In this document: in pieces, positions 1 through 4,896 of the stretch | How positions within the stretch are numbered: the stretch's first letter is position 1 | Layout of the letters: every line of letters begins with the position of its first letter | DNA from: Candidatus Omnitrophota bacterium | Lineage (GTDB): Bacteria; Omnitrophota; Gorgyraeia; Tantalellales; Tantalellaceae | Assembly (NCBI GenBank): GCA_023142805.1 | Contig: JAGLIU010000046.1 | Span: 1 to 9,143 of the forward strand | Length of the DNA stretch: 9,143 bases | Direction: 5' to 3' | The notes under the pieces: model-generated | What the model saw: the letters and a program-made list of their open reading frames with translations, nothing else | What the model was told of the DNA's origin: nothing | The model's database searches: none | Made by a program: the position numbers and the translations under genes

Positions 1-593
1 CCTTCCGAGCTTACTATTATGTCGCCGGGTTCTATTACCAGATCGGCATCCGAGTCTCCGTTCATTACGGCTTTTATGTTTACTGTCAGCGATTTATAAC
101 CGGCTTTGTCGGTTTTTCGACGAAGAACTTTCACTTTGCTTAAAGAACCGAACTTTGTAAAACCGCCTGCCATAGATATGGCTCTCAAAACCGTTATGTC
201 ATCTTCCAGAAAATACGCGCCGGGCTTCATTACTTCACCGTAAACAAAAAACCTTCTGCTCCTTGACTCGATGAGCGAGACAGAAACAACCGGGTATTTC
301 ATATATCCATCGGCTAACCTTGTCTGTATCTCTTCCTGTATCTCTGTAAGGCCGTTACCTTTGACCATAACCGAGCCTATATAGGGGAACGATATCGCTC
401 CATCCGGGGCTACGGTAACCGTAAGTACAAGCGGTTCAGGCTGAAGCACACTTACATTAAGCACGTCACCCGTCCCCACGGTGTATTCATCGGTATATTC
501 AGCGGTCGCTAACGGCGCTTCTTCAGCATATCCCGCCGGCGGTACTGTCAGAAAAACAGCGGCTAATACAATTAATATAATGACCCTTCGCAT
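1..593 (-). CDS. Polysaccharide export protein (Wza/BexD-like, Poly_export + SLBB), 3' end cut by window edge
   Basis: Likely a periplasmic/outer-membrane protein of the polysaccharide export (OPX) family, which forms or feeds the channel that takes exopolysaccharide or capsule out of the cell. The frame opens at an ATG at 593 and stays open for 197 codons to the window edge, so the stop is missing. Residues 1-23 look like a signal peptide (RRVIILIVLAAVFLTVPPAGYA); I see no lipobox cysteine, unlike E. coli Wza. Residues about 36-110 match the Poly_export domain (YTVGTGDVLNVSV, then VAPDGAISFPYIG). Residues about 115-192 match an SLBB-type domain (VYGEVMKPGAY, then VIEPGDIIV). Short members of the family end soon after such a GDIIV motif, so little is probably lost. 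A textbook Shine-Dalgarno (AAGGAGG, 600-606) precedes the start. It follows a beta-barrel gene after a repeat-filled spacer. Family call firm; exact polymer unknown. Confidence 0.9.
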   Translation of the reverse strand, partial: MRRVIILIVLAAVFLTVPPAGYAEEAPLATAEYTDEYTVGTGDVLNVSVLQPEPLVLTVTVAPDGAISFPYIGSVMVKGNGLTEIQEEIQTRLADGYMKYPVVSVSLIESRSRRFFVYGEVMKPGAYFLEDDITVLRAISMAGGFTKFGSLSKVKVLRRKTDKAGYKSLTVNIKAVMNGDSDADLVIEPGDIIVSSE

Positions 594-599
594 TTTGTT

Positions 600-623
600 C
601 CTCCTTTTTAAACTGAAATTATA
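600..623 (-). promoter_or_regulatory. Candidate -10 box and ribosome site for the export gene
   Basis: On the minus strand a perfect TATAAT (618-623) lies directly after a tract of 7-bp repeats and is followed by AAGGAGG (600-606) and the ATG at 593. No good -35 hexamer is seen 16-18 bp upstream; that position is occupied by the GGCTAAR heptads. The start point would fall near 611, giving a leader of under 20 nt that still includes the ribosome site. It may be a weak or activator-dependent promoter, or a chance match in AT-rich sequence. Confidence 0.35.
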
Positions 624-653
624 GGCTAAGGGCTAGGGGCTAAAGGCTAAGGG
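624..653. repeat. Heptanucleotide tandem repeat, GGCTAAR x 4
   Basis: Four contiguous 7-bp units are read on the plus strand: GGCTAAG, GGCTAGG, GGCTAAA, GGCTAAG, then GG. Related heptads in the opposite orientation occur at 747-768 and 900-913. Such degenerate heptamers are known as short tandem repeats in several bacterial groups. The tract ends one base from the TATAAT box before the polysaccharide export gene. Confidence 0.85.
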
Positions 654-672
654 AAAAAGAAAATAAATTTAT

Positions 673-768
673 CTTTTGCCTCTTGCCTTTTGTCCTTTAC
701 CTCTTGCCTTTAACCTTCTTACTTCCGGCTCTAAATTCCTTAACCACTAGCCTTTAGCCTCTAGCCTC
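673..768. repeat. Degenerate heptad tract (CTYTTGC / CTAGCCT types)
   Basis: A pyrimidine-rich tract with 7-bp periodicity. Units at 673-714 read CTTTTGC, CTCTTGC, CTTTTGT, CCTTTAC, CTCTTGC, CTTTAAC. Units at 747-767 read CTAGCCT, TTAGCCT, CTAGCCT, which are the reverse complement of the GGCTARR heptads at 624-653. Between them is CTTACTTCCGGC (718-729), repeated exactly at 916-927. There is no sign of coding; it lies in the spacer between the barrel and export genes. Confidence 0.75.
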
Positions 769-780
769 TCTTACTCCCTT

Positions 781-869
781 GTCATCTCGAGCGAAGTCGA
801 GAGATCTCAAAGACTCCAGATTCCTCGACTCCGTTCCTCGCTACCGCTCGTCACTTCACTCGGAATGAC
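781..869. repeat. Palindromic intergenic element with GTCAT...ATGAC ends
   Basis: An 89-bp element with imperfect terminal inverted repeats. The left end reads GTCATCTCGAGCGAAGT; the right end, reverse-complemented, reads GTCATTCCGAGTGAAGT, matching at 14 of 17 positions. The interior carries further CGAG/CTCG-rich segments (GTCGAGAGATCT, CCTCGACTCCG) that could fold. It resembles the widespread bacterial small palindromic (REP/MITE-like) repeats that begin GTCAT(T/C)CCGAGCGAAG. It splits the heptad tract, so it probably inserted there. No coding capacity is seen. Confidence 0.75.
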
Positions 870-899
870 AGTGTTGAAAACCTTCCTATCCTTTTACCT

Positions 900-927
900 C
901 TAGCCTTTAGCCTCTCTTACTTCCGGC
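900..927. repeat. Second copy of heptads plus CTTACTTCCGGC
   Basis: CTAGCCT (900-906) and TTAGCCT (907-913) are followed by CTC and then CTTACTTCCGGC (916-927). The last 12 bp are identical to 718-729, and the heptads repeat those at 747-760. The repeat ends about 10 bp beyond the stop codon of the barrel gene. Confidence 0.7.
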
Positions 928-937
928 CCTTAGTCCT

Positions 938-2062
938 CTAAAACAACACACTTACTCCCACGGACATTACGCTTTTGTCGTATCCGGATATCGCGCCGGA
1001 TTCCTTTTGTGAATACGAATATGACAGGTCTGCTTGTATATTCTCTCTTATATCGTATATCAAACTCAGGCGTGCCCCGAAATATTCATATGTACTGCCC
1101 ACGTTTGTGTATTCACTCCGGCTATAATAAGCGCTGGCGTTCGCGGCCAGTCTTTTTAAAGGACGGCTTTTTAACGTCCCCGAAAACCGCCAGTAATCGG
1201 ACTGACTGGAACTGTAAAAGGTATCGTTATATTTTTTCTCTAACTTGATATTCCCGCTGGTGGTTTTGGTAAAATTATCCGTGAGAGCCATCATTAGATT
1301 TACCGTTGTGAAATTCTCATCATCTATGGAACGACTGAAATCAGCACCTGCCATACAGTCATAGTAGATCTGCGGTGTCAGGTACTGTCTTATGCCCGCC
1401 AGGGCAGTGTTTTTCAAAATATCACCATACGCGTCAAAATCCCTTCTTGTAATATCATACATAAGCGAAAATGTCGTTTCCGGACCCGGCATATACATCA
1501 TTGAAAGACCGCCTCTATTCATATAAGAGTCGGTATAACCCGACCTTGTGTGAATATATATCCCGTTCGTATACTCCGCGGAGACCATTATCTGTTTTGA
1601 CATGTCTCTTTCATATCGAAGATTCATATTATTTCTGCAATAACTGTTCCTTCCGTCCCCGCTTCCGGAAGCATCGTCGAAAGTCGTAGGCTCGTCCGCG
1701 TGAAGAAAAGAATTGTTCAGGAAAATACGATCATACATTGTGAATTCTTTACGTAAGTCCAGCGTCACGTCCTCTGAAAGATTATCAAACTTCCTGTTAG
1801 AAGCGAATATTTCCTGTCTTAGGTTACCTAACAAACTTGCTTCCCAGGTTTTTTCTTCTTTAACCACGTCAATACCAACCAAAAGATCCGTTATAAGATC
1901 TTCTTTCGCCTTGTTTTTGCTATAGGTTACATTGCTATCATATTTTTCGTGTGCTTTACCGATAAAATTTATGTCAAACCCTCCATAAGTAAAAGCTTCA
2001 GCGTTTATAACCGCTATTGTTACGCTTAAGACTAACATTAACAATAAAATTGTGGGTTTCAT
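938..2062 (-). CDS. Outer-membrane beta-barrel protein, putative BBP2-type porin of an exopolysaccharide locus
   Basis: A predicted exported beta-barrel of 374 residues. I start it at the ATG at 2062, not at the upstream in-frame ATG at 2107. From 2062 the protein opens with a clean signal peptide (MKPTILLLMLVLSVTIAVINAEA, cleavage near 23), and AAGGGGAG (2070-2077) sits at the right distance. The mature part has alternating aromatic/polar strands (for example RFSGTLKSRP, LAANASAYYS, ADLSYSYSQ) and ends in a phenylalanine after VSVL, the usual outer-membrane C-terminal signature. The early YDSNVTYS stretch recalls the YDDN-type motif of putative beta-barrel porin 2 proteins, which often accompany polysaccharide export genes. 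Its ribosome site overlaps the stop of the upstream DNA-binding gene, suggesting translational coupling. Localisation is well supported; the exact family and function (polymer passage or anchoring) are inferred. Confidence 0.8.
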   Translation of the reverse strand: MKPTILLLMLVLSVTIAVINAEAFTYGGFDINFIGKAHEKYDSNVTYSKNKAKEDLITDLLVGIDVVKEEKTWEASLLGNLRQEIFASNRKFDNLSEDVTLDLRKEFTMYDRIFLNNSFLHADEPTTFDDASGSGDGRNSYCRNNMNLRYERDMSKQIMVSAEYTNGIYIHTRSGYTDSYMNRGGLSMMYMPGPETTFSLMYDITRRDFDAYGDILKNTALAGIRQYLTPQIYYDCMAGADFSRSIDDENFTTVNLMMALTDNFTKTTSGNIKLEKKYNDTFYSSSQSDYWRFSGTLKSRPLKRLAANASAYYSRSEYTNVGSTYEYFGARLSLIYDIRENIQADLSYSYSQKESGAISGYDKSVMSVGVSVLF

Positions 2063-2075
2063 TATGCCACTCCCC

Positions 2076-2261
2076 TTACTGTTGATCGTACAATTTGTAA
2101 AGATCACTTTTTCGGATTCTGTGGTGCCCTCCCGGGGTCTTTAGTGTCTTTATTTTCTTCTGATAAATATATTTCTTCAAAGTAGAAAGACTTACGTGAA
2201 TGAATTCAGCGGCTTCAGTCGTAGTTAAAAAAGTCTTTTTATTTTTATCTTTCTCTTTCAC
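2076..2261 (-). CDS. Small MerR-like/excisionase-family DNA-binding protein (BldC-like), GTG start
   Basis: A 61-residue protein that is almost wholly one winged-helix domain. A lysine-rich N-terminus (1-10) is followed by a MerR-type helix-turn-helix (TTTEAAEFIHVSLSTLKKYI, about 13-32) and a wing with TPGGHHRIRKSDLYKL (about 43-58). The TxGGHxRxR wing is the hallmark of MerR-like mini-regulators such as Streptomyces BldC and of excisionase-family HTH proteins. There is no effector domain and no long dimerisation helix as in true MerR. The start is GTG at 2261 with GGGG (2267-2270) five bases upstream; no in-frame ATG is nearby. It is first in an operon with a beta-barrel and a polysaccharide export gene, so it most likely controls surface-polysaccharide expression and perhaps itself. 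No integrase or phage gene is visible, which argues against a true excisionase. Family call firm, target inferred. Confidence 0.85.
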   Translation of the reverse strand: MKEKDKNKKTFLTTTEAAEFIHVSLSTLKKYIYQKKIKTLKTPGGHHRIRKSDLYKLYDQQ

Positions 2262-2293
2262 AATATCCCCACTGTCATGTTTTAAGGTATAAA

Positions 2294-2333
2294 CGGGTAA
2301 AATCGTTTAAAACCGTGTAAAATCGTGTATTCG
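2294..2333. repeat. Four tandem 10-bp direct repeats downstream of the regulator's promoter
   Basis: Contiguous decamers on the plus strand: CGGGTAAAAT (2294-2303), CGTTTAAAAC (2304-2313), CGTGTAAAAT (2314-2323), CGTGTATTCG (2324-2333). On the minus strand the consensus is about ATTTTACACG. A weaker fifth unit (AAGGTATAAA, 2284-2293) may precede them. The pitch is close to one DNA helical turn, so each unit presents the same face. They lie about +5 to +45 relative to the predicted start point, in the leader of the small DNA-binding protein gene. An operator for that protein is likely but unproven. Confidence 0.75.
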
Positions 2334-2344
2334 AAATATCTGGC

Positions 2345-2373
2345 ATTTTAAACTATTTGACACTATTTGTCAA
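2345..2373 (-). promoter_or_regulatory. Sigma70-type promoter for the regulator/barrel/export operon
   Basis: On the minus strand: TTGACA (-35, 2368-2373), a 17-bp spacer, and TAAAAT (-10, 2345-2350). This is one mismatch from consensus at ideal spacing. The start point would be near 2338, giving a leader of roughly 77 nt before the GTG at 2261. The -35 box is one arm of a perfect dyad, TTGACA-CTATT-TGTCAA (2357-2373), and the spacer holds two adjacent decamers, ACTATTTGAC (2352-2361) and ACTATTTGTC (2362-2371). These repeats suggest regulated access for RNA polymerase. Confidence 0.75.
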
Positions 2374-2547
2374 CTTTTTAGCACTTAACAAACAATAATT
2401 AGGGAAAAGCAAACCAAAAGGGATCAAATCCTGATTTTACGCTTTACAATGCATAAATTCCATCAAAAAATGTGTCTCCAAATAACAAGAAAGGAACACA
2501 TATTATCCTAGGTCTTAGCGAAAAGTTTGAGATTACTTCCATTTGAT

Positions 2548-2628
2548 CCCGGATACCCCGGATAAAATCCGGGGTTCCGGGATGACGACGGGGGAGGAGG
2601 ATCAAGTCCGGGGTTCCGGAATGGCGAC
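2548..2628. repeat. CCGGGG hairpin repeat with a partial second copy
   Basis: The left arm CCCGGATACCCCGGAT (2548-2563), an AAA loop, and the right arm ATCCGGGGTTCCGGG (2567-2581) form a near-perfect hairpin with a single bulge. The right half is repeated 39 bp downstream: TCCGGGGTTCCGGGATGACG (2568-2587) against TCCGGGGTTCCGGAATGGCG (2607-2626). It resembles the ATGAC-ended intergenic palindromes common in bacterial chromosomes. No T-run follows on either strand, so it is not a canonical terminator. Confidence 0.7.
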
Positions 2629-2790
2629 TTTTAAATGGGGACAGCGCCCTATTATTATTCCAACAAAAGCTTAGATGTTATACAACGTAAAAAAGTGAAG
2701 TACTTAAGTGTACTTTCAAGGTTTGAGCTCATTTCCGTGAAAATGAAAACAAAAAGAAGACACCTACTGACAAATATGTCCCGTACAAAC
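2629..2790. other. Non-coding spacer with a GGGGACAGCGCCC motif
   Basis: Within the 625-bp gene-free stretch between the two operons. TTTTAAATGGGGACAGCGCC (2629-2648) resembles the AATGGGGACAG-type repeats I associate with REP-associated transposase (IS200-like) remnants; that link is from memory and uncertain. An inverted repeat AAGTAC-TTAAGT-GTACTT lies at 2698-2715. A 61-codon open frame on the plus strand starts inside the repeat motif and has no recognisable protein features. Nothing else is seen here. Confidence 0.4.
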
Positions 2791-2849
2791 AAAGATTCTT
2801 CGACTCCTCTGCTTCGCTAAAGCTTCGCAGAGTCGCTCAGGATGACACC
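2791..2849. repeat. GTCAT-type palindromic repeat after the ftsH-nnrD operon
   Basis: On the minus strand it begins GTCATCCTGAGCGACTCTGC and runs to a segment ending GTCGAAGAATCTTTG. Inside, CTCTGC and GCAGAG (six pairs, extendable to GACTC/GAGTC with a bulge) enclose a GAAGC-rich loop. It belongs to the same broad class as the element at 781-869 but is a different subtype. It lies about 40 bp beyond the nnrD stop, where the hairpin might help end transcription, although the trailing T-rich stretch (ATCTTTGTTTG) is weak. Confidence 0.65.
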
Positions 2850-2886
2850 TCGAAAGTACCCACAATATGTCACACCATCAACCCGG

Positions 2887-3741
2887 TTATATCCCGGCTT
2901 TATTGAACGTTGCCGGTAAATTTTCTAAAATATCCGACGCTATCAGAGAAAACGGACCCTTCTTATCAAGCGCTATATCTCCAGCTAACCCGTGTAAATA
3001 AACAGCGCTTATTACCGCGGAATAATCGCTAACACCCTGTCCTATAAATGACGTGATCATGCCTGTCAGAACATCCCCGGTTCCCCCCGTCGCCATGCCG
3101 GAATTACCCGTCTGGTTCTCATACACATTTCCTTCGGGGTCGGCAACAAGCGTTTTATGTCCCTTTAAACATACAATCGCGCCGGTAGATTCAGCCACAC
3201 TTTTTACGATATATTCCCTGTTTGACCGCACCGCGGGAACATCCTTCCCGATAAGGTTCGCCATTTCTCCCAGATGCGGCGTAATAACGGTTCTTCCTTT
3301 TCTTTCCGTAAGAACGTCTCCTTTTATCGCGTTAATTCCGTCGGCATCAAGCACTACGGGTTTATCTATTTCTAAAACAAGCTCTTTTACAAGTTTAATT
3401 GTATCTTCTTCTTTTCCAAGACCGGGGCCTATCGCGACAACATCACATTTTTCGCAATACTTTAAGATCTCGTCTTTCGCTGCCAAAGCCAAAGACGCTG
3501 TCGGGGTCTCACTAAGAGGCAACGTCATCACTTCCGTAAGCTTGGTCTCCATTATCACGTTCAAGGATAAAGGTACTCCGCACGTAACAAGTCCGCTGCC
3601 CGATAAAAGCGCGCCTTGCGCGGTAAGATAACTCGCGCCTGTCATTCCTCTGGAGCCCGCCAAAACTAACACTTTCCCGTAACTTCCCTTATGGGAATCT
3701 TCTTTTCTGGAAGGGATCTTTTCAATATGCTGTTTAAACAT
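2887..3741 (-). CDS. nnrD: ADP-dependent NAD(P)H-hydrate dehydratase, stand-alone
   Basis: Repairs damaged, hydrated NADH/NADPH (NADHX, NADPHX) back to the normal cofactor using ADP. The 284 residues cover the ribokinase-like carbohydrate-kinase fold of the family: HKGSYGKVLVLAGSRGMTGA (17-36), GPGLG (105-109), LDADGINAI (131-139), TPHLGEM (154-160), CLKGH (191-195), and GNSGMATGGTGDVLTG (212-227) with the presumed catalytic Asp223. Many bacteria fuse this to an N-terminal YjeF/NnrE epimerase domain; that domain is absent here and would have to be encoded elsewhere. The ATG at 3741 overlaps the end of acpS by 8 bp and has AGGAG at good spacing. It is the last gene seen in the operon. Confident. 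Confidence 0.95.
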   Translation of the reverse strand: MFKQHIEKIPSRKEDSHKGSYGKVLVLAGSRGMTGASYLTAQGALLSGSGLVTCGVPLSLNVIMETKLTEVMTLPLSETPTASLALAAKDEILKYCEKCDVVAIGPGLGKEEDTIKLVKELVLEIDKPVVLDADGINAIKGDVLTERKGRTVITPHLGEMANLIGKDVPAVRSNREYIVKSVAESTGAIVCLKGHKTLVADPEGNVYENQTGNSGMATGGTGDVLTGMITSFIGQGVSDYSAVISAVYLHGLAGDIALDKKGPFSLIASDILENLPATFNKAGI

Positions 3742-4120
3742 TTTTAACTCCTATCGCGTTAGATACAGCAAGCTCTTTCGTATGCGAAATACTTACAAGA
3801 ACGTTCGAAATATCGTTCTCCTCCATCAGTTGTTTAGCCATCCCATGAAGACACGCGTACGGTTTACCGTCTGTACCGTTCAAAATTTCTATCTCCGCCC
3901 AATTAAGACCTATCTTTGCCCCGTCCGGCAGAGCTTTTTTTACGGCTTCTTTCGCCGCGAATTTTCCGGACATATGCATCGCGTACGCTTTTTTATCTTT
4001 CGCGTGTTCGAGTTCTTTTTCCGTAAATATTTTGGTTAAAAAATTATCACCATGTTTTTCCACGGCTTTTTTGAAACGTTCTATATTTACAGCGTCTATA
4101 CCAACACCCGCGATGCTCAT
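3734..4120 (-). CDS. acpS: Holo-[acyl-carrier-protein] synthase
   Basis: Transfers 4'-phosphopantetheine from coenzyme A to the serine of acyl carrier protein, switching on fatty acid synthesis in the cytoplasm. The 128 residues are the normal length. Diagnostic motifs are GVGIDAVNIERF (5-16, with magnesium ligand Asp9), the FAAKEAVKKAL helix (54-64, with Glu58), and the C-terminal SISHTKELAVSNAIG. The ATG lies inside the stop of pdxJ (ATGA, 4-bp overlap), and its own end overlaps nnrD by 8 bp, so the three genes are translationally coupled. The pdxJ-acpS pair is conserved in many proteobacteria. Confident. Confidence 0.96.
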   Translation of the reverse strand: MSIAGVGIDAVNIERFKKAVEKHGDNFLTKIFTEKELEHAKDKKAYAMHMSGKFAAKEAVKKALPDGAKIGLNWAEIEILNGTDGKPYACLHGMAKQLMEENDISNVLVSISHTKELAVSNAIGVKNV

Positions 4121-4830
4121 TTTATAAGTTCCCTCATTTCTTTTACCGCTTCCTCTATCCCGATGAAAACGGATCGCGCTATTATGGAATGACCTATATT
4201 AAGTTCATATATTCCGTTCATCCTGGCTACAGGTATAACATTCTGATATGTCAGACCATGTCCGGCACAAACAACCAACCCTTCTTTAATGGAAAATTCG
4301 ATCATCTCTCTCAGATTTTCCAATTCTTCTTCCACATTTCCCTTCGAAAGAAACTCTTCGGCATACCGACCCGTATGAAACTCTACTATCTCCGCGCCCG
4401 CTTTTTTGGACGCTTCGATCTGACGAACATCAGGATCAATAAATAGACTCACTTCTATACCGTTTTCTTTAAGACGCTCGATACAGGACTTAATACCTTC
4501 CGTATTACCCGCTACATCCAATCCGCCTTCGGTCGTAACCTCTAAACGTTTCTCCGGAACTAAAGTCGCCTGATCCGGATTCACAGAACACGCGATATCA
4601 ACTATTTCCGGATCTATCGACATCTCCATATTAAGTTTGGTCGTAACTGTCTTTTTCAATTTTTTAAGATCCTCATCCTGAAGATGCCTGCGATCCTTCC
4701 TCAGGTGGCATACGATCGAATCACAACCCGCTCTCTCACTTGTCTTTGCCGCTTCTACCGGATCAGGTTCAATTGTCCTGCGTGCTTGTCTCACCGTAGC
4801 GACATGATCAATATTAACGCCTAATTTCAT
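4117..4830 (-). CDS. pdxJ: Pyridoxine 5'-phosphate synthase
   Basis: Condenses 1-deoxy-D-xylulose 5-phosphate with 3-amino-2-oxopropyl phosphate to make pyridoxine 5'-phosphate, the last ring-forming step of the DXP-dependent vitamin B6 route. The 237 residues are full length for this TIM barrel. Motifs: LGVNIDHVATVRQARR (3-18), CHLRKDRRH (41-49; His42, Arg44), NMEMS (67-71; catalytic-type Glu69), FHTGRYA (151-157), CAGHGLTY (188-195; His191), ELNIGHSIIARSVF (209-222). The start at 4830 has GGAAAG a few bases upstream. A 66-67 bp gap separates it from cdaR, wider than other junctions here; glmM, often found at this place in related operons, is missing. Confident. Confidence 0.96.
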   Translation of the reverse strand: MKLGVNIDHVATVRQARRTIEPDPVEAAKTSERAGCDSIVCHLRKDRRHLQDEDLKKLKKTVTTKLNMEMSIDPEIVDIACSVNPDQATLVPEKRLEVTTEGGLDVAGNTEGIKSCIERLKENGIEVSLFIDPDVRQIEASKKAGAEIVEFHTGRYAEEFLSKGNVEEELENLREMIEFSIKEGLVVCAGHGLTYQNVIPVARMNGIYELNIGHSIIARSVFIGIEEAVKEMRELIK

Positions 4831-4841
4831 AACTCTTTCCT

Positions 4842-4877
4842 TTAAACCAGATCAGTGAAACCCAAATCAAAGGTCAT
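4842..4877 (-). other. Possible 11-codon leader peptide between cdaR and pdxJ
   Basis: ATG at 4877 begins MTFDLGFTDLV and ends at TAA (4842-4844), just before the pdxJ ribosome site. A GGAAGG motif sits a few bases upstream of this ATG. It could keep ribosomes on the message through the otherwise empty gap. No codon-bias or conservation evidence is available, and such a short frame can occur by chance. Confidence 0.2.
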
Positions 4878-4896
4878 TATCCTTCCGCTTACAGCC

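Noticed and set aside
624..927. CRISPR-like or clustered repeat array
   Set aside because: The units are 7-bp degenerate heptads with no uniform repeat of 24 bp or more, no unique spacers and no cas genes.
2063..2107. N-terminal extension of the barrel protein from an upstream in-frame ATG (2107)
   Set aside because: The extra 15 residues overlap the regulator gene and would bury the signal peptide. The ATG at 2062 has both a clean signal sequence and a strong ribosome site.
2259..2279. Six-codon leader frame (MTVGIL) whose stop overlaps the regulator's GTG start
   Set aside because: No ribosome site precedes its ATG, and the overlap is explained by the regulator's own GGGG ribosome motif.
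2567..2581. CCGGGG hairpin as a rho-independent terminator for nnrD
   Set aside because: It lies about 300 bp beyond the nnrD stop and has no T-run on the minus-strand side.
2635..2820. 61-codon open frame on the plus strand
   Set aside because: It starts inside a repeat motif, ends in a palindromic repeat, has no ribosome site or recognisable domain, and runs against all other genes.
3053..3631. 192-codon plus-strand frame opposite nnrD
   Set aside because: It is antisense to a clear, conserved enzyme; its serine/proline-rich composition is typical of a shadow frame.
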